From the NCBI GenBank assembly GCA_045637095.1, contig JAZTYX010000020.1, forward strand, positions 1 to 5,302: a stretch of DNA of 5,302 bases. The letters are read 5' to 3'. Below are positions 1 through 4,418 of the stretch, in pieces. Source of the stretch: UMGS1649 sp045637095. Its GTDB lineage: Bacteria > Bacillota > Clostridia > TANB77 > CAG-465. Numbering within the stretch: the stretch's first letter is position 1; each line of letters opens with the position of its first letter. A program made the translations under genes and the position numbers. The notes below the pieces were generated by a model. It was not told where the DNA came from and did no database searches. It was given only the letters and a program-made list of their open reading frames with translations.

Positions 1-41
1 AAAAGTGACAAAATATTATATGGTAATATTTTGTCGCTTTT
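1..41 (+). terminator. Long hairpin at window start, probable intrinsic terminator
   Basis: Bases 1-18 pair with 24-41 around a 5-base loop; all 18 pairs form if one G-U pair is allowed (T6 with G36). The left arm begins AAAAG and the right arm ends CTTTT, the usual A-tract/U-tract form of an intrinsic terminator, which could work in both directions. No gene ending here is visible, so it would serve a gene to the left of the window. The arms also contain the motif GTGACAAAA and its near-complement, which recurs at 59-67, so a protein-binding role is an alternative. Confidence 0.55.
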
Positions 42-72
42 CTACGAGTTTTGTAAGCTTTTGTCACATATA

Positions 73-101
73 TTGAGAATAGTACAGAGTTAGTATATAA
101 T
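73..101 (+). promoter_or_regulatory. Sigma-A-type promoter of an orphan transcript
   Basis: TTGAGA at 73-78 and a perfect TATAAT at 96-101 are separated by 17 bases, the ideal spacing. The predicted start is the A at about 108. No normal plus-strand gene lies downstream before the terminator at 357-383, so the promoter seems to drive a short RNA or a very short reading frame. A TTTTGTCAC box ends six bases upstream of the -35. Confidence 0.55.
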
Positions 102-208
102 GCTGCTACCTTGTTGTTACAATTTTTTATTTAATTTTTTCATAAATATTTTTATCTAATTGCGTTCGCAATAATATCCAAAACATCGTTTAATTAATAA
201 AACTACAT

Positions 209-218
209 AAGGAGGTGA
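209..218 (+). promoter_or_regulatory. Near-perfect Shine-Dalgarno without a standard start codon
   Basis: AAGGAGGTGA matches the 16S anti-Shine-Dalgarno complement over ten bases, stronger than the site of any confirmed gene in this window. No ATG, GTG or TTG lies at a suitable distance downstream. At 225, nine bases after GGAGG, there is an ATA opening 12 sense codons that end in TAG at 261-263. A GTG at 215-217 overlaps the site itself and opens 19 codons (215-271) but lacks its own upstream site. Either a non-standard start is used, or the start codon has been lost, or the match is accidental. Confidence 0.35.
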
Positions 219-356
219 ACAGACATATATTACATAGGATTATTATACTCAAAAAAGATGTAGTACTAAAGTGATTTTTAATAGTTGTAAAGCAAGGAAT
301 GGAAAATAGTAAACAGCGATTAGAATAGTCGCAAATATATTTAGAATGTAAAAAGC

Positions 357-383
357 AAAAAGCACGGTATTACCGTGCTTTTT
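357..383. terminator. Bidirectional intrinsic terminator
   Basis: AGCACGGTA at 361-369 pairs with TACCGTGCT at 371-379, flanked by AAAA on the left and TTTT on the right, giving a 13-pair inverted repeat whose real loop is probably five bases. Plus-strand RNA continues into TTTT-G-TTTG-TTTG, and minus-strand RNA into TTTT-GC-TTTTT. It can therefore stop both the orphan plus transcript and the minus-strand membrane-protein gene. The stop codon and last two sense codons of that gene lie inside the stem. Confidence 0.85.
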
Positions 384-804
384 GTTTGTTTGACCTTAAT
401 TCATCTGTTGCACCCCACAAAAAGGCTATTGCCCCACCGATAGCTATAGTAGCTAAAATAGAGTGGAAGATGATACAACCAGTGAAGTTAACATTAGGTG
501 CGTTTACCTTTGTAAGGAAACTACCGTTATCCAAAGTAACTGTTACAGTTTCTTTGAAAATGTTTTGAGACATAACGGTTACTTTGTTTTTTCCTTGGAT
601 GTATCTAATAGTTTCATTTGTATTAGAACTGTGTGGTGTAGATTCTTTGCTAAGATAGCTTACTGCTGCATTCTCGTAGAATGCTACTTCATCGTTTGTC
701 AGGGAAACTGGACCTTTGGTTGCAGTTACAGCCATAAAGATGAAGAAAAACGCAAGAACTAAACATGTGGGAATCATCATAGCGAATAAGTGCTTGTCTT
801 TCAT
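370..804 (-). CDS. Small two-span membrane protein of unknown function
   Basis: I do not recognise this 144-residue protein. It starts MKDKH, followed by a hydrophobic segment at about 6-28 (LFAMMIPTCLVLAFF), a polar, probably beta-rich region at about 30-107 with many Thr, Val and Asn, a second hydrophobic segment at about 108-130 ending IAIGGAIAFLWG, and a basic tail (RSNKQKAR). Positive ends on both sides suggest that both termini face the cytoplasm and the middle lies outside the membrane; a cleaved signal peptide is less likely because no good cleavage site follows the first segment. The start is supported by AAAGGAG eight bases upstream. It lies 90 bases downstream of the Clp gene on the same strand, but the hairpin and -10-like sequence in that gap suggest separate or partly separate expression. 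Its stop codon sits in the terminator. Joint work with the Clp ATPase, for example as a substrate, is only conjecture. Confidence 0.75.
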   Translation of the reverse strand: MKDKHLFAMMIPTCLVLAFFFIFMAVTATKGPVSLTNDEVAFYENAAVSYLSKESTPHSSNTNETIRYIQGKNKVTVMSQNIFKETVTVTLDNGSFLTKVNAPNVNFTGCIIFHSILATIAIGGAIAFLWGATDELRSNKQKAR

Positions 805-841
805 ATATATGTCTCCTTTAAATTATTGTTAGAGTAAAATA

Positions 842-877
842 TTTGCCCACAAGCATTATATCATACTTGTGAGCAAA
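842..877 (-). promoter_or_regulatory. Inverted repeat enclosing an extended -10 element
   Basis: On the minus strand TTTGCTCACAAG (877-866) and CTTGTGGGCAAA (853-842) form 12-base arms, all pairing if one G-U is allowed. The 12-base spacer contains TGATATAAT, an extended -10 (TATAAT at 860-855), so a promoter for the membrane-protein gene is plausible, although no good -35 is present. As RNA the same repeat makes a stable hairpin 18 bases after the Clp stop codon, but only AUAUUUUAC follows it, a weak U-tract. It may therefore be a terminator for the Clp mRNA, an operator around the promoter, or both. Confidence 0.5.
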
Positions 878-894
878 AAGCTATAATATACATA

Positions 895-3234
895 TTATTC
901 TTCAGTTGATAGGTCAATAATAACATTATTCTCTTTAACATCAATTATATATTTTTTGTTTTCTATAAGATCGCCTTTAATGTATTTAAAAGCAATAGCA
1001 TCTTCAATGTGTTTTGTAATAGCTCTTCTTAAAGGTCTTGCACCAAATTTATCATTAAATCCTTTTTCTGTAATGAATTTAATAAGCTCAGGTGTATAGG
1101 AAATATTAATACGCTTTTTCTTAATATCTTTTACGTATTCATCTACAAGAAGTTTACTTATTGCTAAAGCATTTTCTTTAGTTAGTTTATTAAATACTAT
1201 TGTATCATCTATTCTGTTTAAGAATTCTGGTGAGAAATAGTCCTTAAGTGCTCCTTCAACTTTCATGGCTAACATATCTGATTCTATTTTTTCGTTAGCA
1301 AAACCAAATCCATCATTCTTAAAGTTAGTTCCTAGGTTTGAAGTAAGAATAACTATTGTGTTTTTGAAAGATACAGTTTTACCTTGTGAATCTGTAAGTC
1401 TACCATCTTCAAGAATTTGAAGTAGTATGTTATATATACTTGGATGTGCTTTTTCTATTTCATCAAATAGTATTATGCTATATGGGTTTCTTCTAACTTT
1501 TTCAGTTAGGTATCCAGCATCATCAAATCCTACATATCCTGGAGGAGAGCCTATTAATTTAGATACACTATGAGATTCCATATACTCAGACATATCTAAA
1601 CGGATAATTGCATCCTCTCTATCAAACAACTCGTAAGCTAATGCTTTAACTAAAGCTGTTTTACCAACGCCTGTAGGACCAACAAATATAAATGAAGGTG
1701 GTCTTACTGTAGTTGTTAAGTTGCTTCTTTTTCTTAGTATTGCGTTTGTTAAAGAATGAACTGCATCAGTTTGCCCAACGATTTTTTTGTTTAGGTTGGC
1801 TTCAAGATTAAGTAATTTTTCGCTTTCTGCGGTTGTAAGTCTTGCAACTGGTATTTTAGTCCAAAGTTCAACTACTCTTGCTAAGTTTTCAAAAGTTAAT
1901 GTAGACTTCTTAACATTCTTTTTAAGTTCATCTAATTTAGATTTAAGTGAACATTCTGTAGCTTTAAGATTAGCTGTTTTTTCGTAATCTTTAACATCGC
2001 TTTCAGCCATTTCAAGTTCAGTTGCTTCTAGCTCTTCTGAAATCTCTTTAAGCTTTTCTTCAATGCTTTCAACTTGACCTAATATTTTATTGTCTAGATA
2101 TACTCTAGAACATGCTTCGTCAAGTAAGTCTATTGCTTTATCTGGGAAAAATCTATCATGTATATATTTTTCTGCAAGATAAACAGTATCTTTAATTGCT
2201 TGATCAGGTATTGTAACTTTATGATGTTCTTCATAGTATTTCTTAATGCCTTTAAGAATTTCTATTGTATCATCTATGCTTGGTTCATCAACTATAACAG
2301 GTTGGAAACGTCTTTCTAATGCAGAATCTTTTTCAATATATTTTCTGTATTCCTTAAGAGTAGTGGCTCCAATTAGTTGTAGTTTGCCGCTAGATAATGC
2401 TGGTTTTAACATGTTGCCTGCATTCATAGAGTTATCGTGCTCCATACCGCCAACTATATTATGAAGTTCATCTATTGCTAGAATAATGTTAGAGTATGCA
2501 GTACATTCATCAATAACGCCTTTCATTCTTGCTTCAAATTGGCCTCTAAATTGTGTACCTGCAACCATAGCAGTCATATCTAATAGATATACTTGTTTGT
2601 TTGCTAGTTTTTGTGGTACATCACCTGAAGCTATTTGAAGTGCAAGCGCGTTAAGCACTGCTGTTTTACCAACACCCGGTTCACCAATTAATGCTGGATT
2701 ATTTTTGCTACGTCTGTTTAGTATTTGTATTAATCTTTCAAGTTCTCTTTCGCGACCAATAACTTTATCTAGTTTACCATCTTTGGCCAGTTTAGTTAGG
2801 TTAGTTCCGTATGTGTCTAGATATTTAAGTTTTTTGTTTTCTTTCTTTTCTTTAGTTTTAACTTTAGATTTTGCTGGCTCTCTATCGTAATCATCTTCTG
2901 ATTCGTCTTGGGTAAAAGGTAATATATTTGGCATAGAGTCTGGATCCATACCAGGCATTCCGTCAGGACCAAATCCATTAAACATATTAGAAAGCTTATC
3001 CATATCTATATTAGAAAACAATTTTTCAAATTGTTTAGAAAGTCCGGCCATTTCTTCAGGAGATATATTCTCAAAAGGATTAGCAGAAGGATCAAATGTT
3101 TTGATACCACGTTTCTTTGCACATTCTGCGCAAAGACCAATCATTTCGTTTTTCTTTCCATCAGGACCGTTATCTTCAACTTTATTTATGTATATTACTG
3201 CAACATTCTTTTTACAGTCTGAACATAACATCAT
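895..3234 (-). CDS. clpE: Zinc-finger Clp ATPase (ClpE-like unfoldase)
   Basis: This 779-residue cytoplasmic AAA+ unfoldase belongs to the Hsp100/Clp family, whose members thread proteins into ClpP or remodel aggregates. In order it shows an N-terminal zinc finger (C4-x2-C7 and C35-x2-C38); a low-complexity linker at about 50-137, first Gly/Met/Pro/Asp-rich, then acidic, then Lys-rich; AAA1 with Walker A GEPGVGKT (184-191), pore loop GTQFRG (F229), Walker B AIDE (D255, E256) and arginines R308/R309; a short coiled middle domain at about 385-445; and AAA2 with Walker A GPTGVGKT (519-526), pore loop GYVG (Y567), Walker B FDE (D591, E592), N633, arginine finger R674 and sensor-2 GAR (R733). GFGF at 642-645 sits where ClpC-type proteins carry the ClpP-docking loop. 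The zinc finger and short middle domain favour ClpE over ClpC or ClpB; it is longer than Bacillus ClpE (about 700), mainly through the linker. All ATPase residues look intact. The start ATG follows AGGAGGA at seven bases. No tandem CtsR-type operator is visible. Confidence 0.92.
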   Translation of the reverse strand: MMLCSDCKKNVAVIYINKVEDNGPDGKKNEMIGLCAECAKKRGIKTFDPSANPFENISPEEMAGLSKQFEKLFSNIDMDKLSNMFNGFGPDGMPGMDPDSMPNILPFTQDESEDDYDREPAKSKVKTKEKKENKKLKYLDTYGTNLTKLAKDGKLDKVIGRERELERLIQILNRRSKNNPALIGEPGVGKTAVLNALALQIASGDVPQKLANKQVYLLDMTAMVAGTQFRGQFEARMKGVIDECTAYSNIILAIDELHNIVGGMEHDNSMNAGNMLKPALSSGKLQLIGATTLKEYRKYIEKDSALERRFQPVIVDEPSIDDTIEILKGIKKYYEEHHKVTIPDQAIKDTVYLAEKYIHDRFFPDKAIDLLDEACSRVYLDNKILGQVESIEEKLKEISEELEATELEMAESDVKDYEKTANLKATECSLKSKLDELKKNVKKSTLTFENLARVVELWTKIPVARLTTAESEKLLNLEANLNKKIVGQTDAVHSLTNAILRKRSNLTTTVRPPSFIFVGPTGVGKTALVKALAYELFDREDAIIRLDMSEYMESHSVSKLIGSPPGYVGFDDAGYLTEKVRRNPYSIILFDEIEKAHPSIYNILLQILEDGRLTDSQGKTVSFKNTIVILTSNLGTNFKNDGFGFANEKIESDMLAMKVEGALKDYFSPEFLNRIDDTIVFNKLTKENALAISKLLVDEYVKDIKKKRINISYTPELIKFITEKGFNDKFGARPLRRAITKHIEDAIAFKYIKGDLIENKKYIIDVKENNVIIDLSTEE

Positions 3235-3249
3235 GTTTTTTCCTCCTAT

Positions 3250-3267
3250 AAGTCTATATAAAGACTT
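3250..3267 (-). promoter_or_regulatory. Hairpin at the 5' end of the Clp mRNA
   Basis: On the minus strand AAGTCT (3267-3262) pairs with AGACTT (3255-3250) around a six-base AT loop. With the predicted start at about 3269-3267, this small stem would sit at the very 5' end of the transcript, just before the ribosome site at 3247-3241. Such hairpins can protect an mRNA from 5' decay. The stem is short, so its function is uncertain. Confidence 0.35.
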
Positions 3268-3274
3268 GTGCTAA

Positions 3275-3303
3275 ATTATATCATAGGACGGGGTGTAATT
3301 CAA
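3275..3303 (-). promoter_or_regulatory. Promoter of the Clp ATPase gene
   Basis: On the minus strand TTGAAT (3303-3298) and TATAAT (3280-3275) are 17 bases apart, and TG one base before the -10 makes an extended -10 (TGATATAAT). The predicted start is about 3269-3267, giving a leader of roughly 35 bases before the ATG. This looks like a housekeeping sigma factor promoter. Confidence 0.65.
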
Positions 3304-3319
3304 CAAATATGGTATATTT

Positions 3320-3341
3320 AACAAAATCTAAATATTTTGTT
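3320..3341. repeat. Inverted repeat between the divergent promoters
   Basis: AACAAAAT (3320-3327) and ATTTTGTT (3334-3341) are perfect inverted 8-base arms with the spacer CTAAAT. The right arm touches the first -35 hexamer of the 86-residue gene and lies about 17 bases upstream of the Clp -35. The position fits an operator, but the AT-rich background makes chance possible. Confidence 0.3.
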
Positions 3342-3381
3342 TGACATAAAACTTGACATTGCTTATAAAAAGTAGTAAAAT
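3341..3381 (+). promoter_or_regulatory. Two overlapping promoters for the 86-residue gene
   Basis: TTGACA at 3341-3346 pairs with TATAAA at 3364-3369, and TTGACA at 3353-3358 pairs with TAAAAT at 3376-3381. Both spacers are exactly 17 bases, both -35 hexamers are perfect, and each -10 has five of six consensus bases. The two promoters are offset by 12 bases, a little over one helical turn. Predicted starts are about 3376 and 3388. Strong expression is likely unless repressed. Confidence 0.7.
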
Positions 3382-3426
3382 ATAGTTCCTGTAGCAATAC
3401 AAATAAATTTTTGGAGGCATAAACTT

Positions 3427-3687
3427 ATGCAGAAAATTAGCTTGAAGGTTCCGGTTGGAATCAAATCGTTGGCAGAAATGATGGCAATGGAGGAAGTCGA
3501 GGTTCGATTCTTCCCCAAAATTGAGGATGTGAGAGCATTGCTCAAGGATTATAACTTTGGCACGCTTAAGAAAAAAGCGCTTATCGAGAAACTTGAGACT
3601 CTTAAGTCTGAATGTCTGGAAGAAAACTTCGACCAGTACGCAGAGGGCGTAGGAGAGCTCATCAAAGCAATTCAATACAGATACTAA
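3427..3687 (+). CDS. Unrecognised 86-residue cytoplasmic protein
   Basis: I do not recognise this protein. It has no membrane segment or signal peptide and a single cysteine (C63). The first 30 residues read like strand-helix-strand (KISLKVPVG, then a helix rich in Met and Glu, then VEVRFF), and the rest looks mostly helical and highly charged, ending AIQYRY. The start is supported by GGAGG nine bases upstream, two promoters and its own terminator, so it is very probably a real single-gene unit. Composition is unusual: by hand count 110 of 261 bases are G or C (42%), against about 32% in a stretch of scpB. None of its ten Leu codons is TTA and none of its six Ile codons is ATA, whereas both dominate in scpB. 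Recent transfer or unusual selection for expression could explain this. It diverges from the Clp gene across 192 bases; a link to Clp, as adaptor or regulator, is only a guess. Confidence 0.8.
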   Translation: MQKISLKVPVGIKSLAEMMAMEEVEVRFFPKIEDVRALLKDYNFGTLKKKALIEKLETLKSECLEENFDQYAEGVGELIKAIQYRY

Positions 3688-3702
3688 TTAGTATCTTGAC
3701 AT

Positions 3703-3737
3703 AGAGGTTCGTTGTAAAACGGACCTCTTTTCTGTTT
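3703..3737 (+). terminator. Intrinsic terminator of the 86-residue gene
   Basis: AGAGGTTCGTT (3703-3713) pairs with AACGGACCTCT (3718-3728), 11 pairs including one G-U, closed by a GTAA (GNRA-type) tetraloop. TTT-C-TGTTT follows. It lies 15 bases after the stop codon and separates this unit from scpB. Confidence 0.85.
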
Positions 3738-3779
3738 AAATAATTATGATGCAAACTACTAGCAATATTCTTCTTTCTT

Positions 3780-3788
3780 TGATATAAT
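3780..3788 (+). promoter_or_regulatory. Extended -10 promoter of scpB-addB
   Basis: TGATATAAT provides a perfect TATAAT at 3783-3788 with the TG extension. No good -35 is found at 16-18 bases upstream, which extended -10 promoters tolerate. The predicted start is about 3795, leaving a leader of about 17 bases that includes AGGGAG, six bases before the scpB ATG. Confidence 0.55.
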
Positions 3789-3811
3789 CATAAAAAATAA
3801 GGGAGAATAAT

Positions 3812-4402
3812 ATGGAAAATATAACAGGAGTAGTAGAAGCAATACTTTTTGCTGTAGGCAGAAGTGTTGGAATAAAAGAATTTAAGGAAGTATTAGGAGT
3901 AAATGCTAGTGAGATAGAAACAGCTATAAAGGAGCTAGAAGAAAAATATAAAGGAAACAGTGGAATTAGTTTGGTAAAATTTAATGATGAGTACCAACTA
4001 GTTTCAAACAAAGCATATTTTGAACAAGTAAGTAAATTTGTAGAGAATTCTAAGAAAGCGAATCTTTCTACAACATGTTTAGAAGTTTTAAGTATAATTG
4101 CATATAATCCTAAAGTAACTAAGGGTGAAATAGAAAGTATCCGTGGTGTAAACAGTGATTCTCAAGTATCTAAGTTATTAGAATATGGTTTAATTGAAGA
4201 AGTAGGAAGAATGAATGCTCCAGGAAGACCTGCTATGTTTGCTGTAACAAATGAGTTCTTAAAATGTATGGGAATAAACAAAGTAGAAGAACTTCCAGAC
4301 TACGATAATATAAAAACAGAAGATGAAGAATTATCTATGTTTAAAGAAATGGATGAAGCTTCAGAAACTAAAAAAGAAGAAATAGAAAAGACTGAAGAAT
4401 AA
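3812..4402 (+). CDS. scpB: Segregation and condensation protein B
   Basis: ScpB dimers bind ScpA, the kleisin that bridges the two heads of the SMC ATPase; the complex compacts and helps segregate the chromosome at the nucleoid. The 196-residue length is usual for the family. The first winged-helix domain occupies about 1-75 (VEAILFAVGRSVG at the start) and the second about 85-160, with the family signature LSIIAYNPKVTKGEIESIRGV beginning at residue 93, then GLIEEVGR and PGRP at 126-140. The tail from about 165 is strongly acidic and Glu/Lys-rich, probably disordered. The start ATG has AGGGAG six bases upstream. In many Firmicutes scpA lies directly before scpB; here an unrelated gene and a terminator precede it, so scpA must lie elsewhere. 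addB follows after 16 bases, so the two are probably cotranscribed. Confidence 0.95.
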   Translation: MENITGVVEAILFAVGRSVGIKEFKEVLGVNASEIETAIKELEEKYKGNSGISLVKFNDEYQLVSNKAYFEQVSKFVENSKKANLSTTCLEVLSIIAYNPKVTKGEIESIRGVNSDSQVSKLLEYGLIEEVGRMNAPGRPAMFAVTNEFLKCMGINKVEELPDYDNIKTEDEELSMFKEMDEASETKKEEIEKTEE

Positions 4403-4418
4403 TAATTAAGGAGGAAAT

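Larger units (their letters stand above)
108..387 (+). ncRNA. Candidate orphan transcript of about 280 nt, unidentified
   Basis: This gene-free stretch is bounded by a consensus-like promoter (73-101) and a strong terminator (357-383). Inside it I see a hairpin at 159-172 (ATTGC/GCAAT, loop GTTC), a near-perfect Shine-Dalgarno at 209-218, and a hairpin at 316-332 (GCGATT/AGTCGC, loop AGAAT, one wobble). No reading frame of useful length starts with ATG: the longest ATG frame, at 299, has nine codons. It does not resemble tmRNA, 6S RNA, SRP RNA, RNase P RNA or a riboswitch class that I recognise. It may be a small RNA, a short-peptide mRNA or the remnant of a lost gene. The boundaries are inferred from the promoter and terminator only. 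Confidence 0.3.

Noticed and set aside
299..328. Nine-codon ATG frame in the left intergenic region
   Set aside because: It is too short, has no properly spaced ribosome site, and shows no sign of selection that I can see.
1..370. CRISPR array or insertion-sequence end in the left intergenic region
   Set aside because: The short boxes differ in orientation and spacing, there is no repeat-spacer pattern, and no transposase or terminal inverted repeat is present.
463..762. Plus-strand reading frame of 99 codons opposite the membrane-protein gene
   Set aside because: It lacks a ribosome site and lies behind the terminator at 357-383; the minus frame has a good site and sensible membrane topology.
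3340..3358. CtsR-like direct repeat (TTTGACA and CTTGACA) upstream of the 86-residue gene
   Set aside because: The repeat period is 12 bases, whereas CtsR heptads repeat at 10; the hexamers are better explained as two -35 elements.
3498..3518. tRNA T-arm-like sequence GGTTCGATTC
   Set aside because: The flanking bases do not form the five-pair T stem, no acceptor or anticodon arm is found nearby, and the sequence lies inside a well-supported reading frame.
3328..3675. Minus-strand reading frame of 115 codons opposite the 86-residue gene
   Set aside because: It has no convincing ribosome site, it covers the promoters of the opposite gene, and the plus-strand frame has the complete expression signals.
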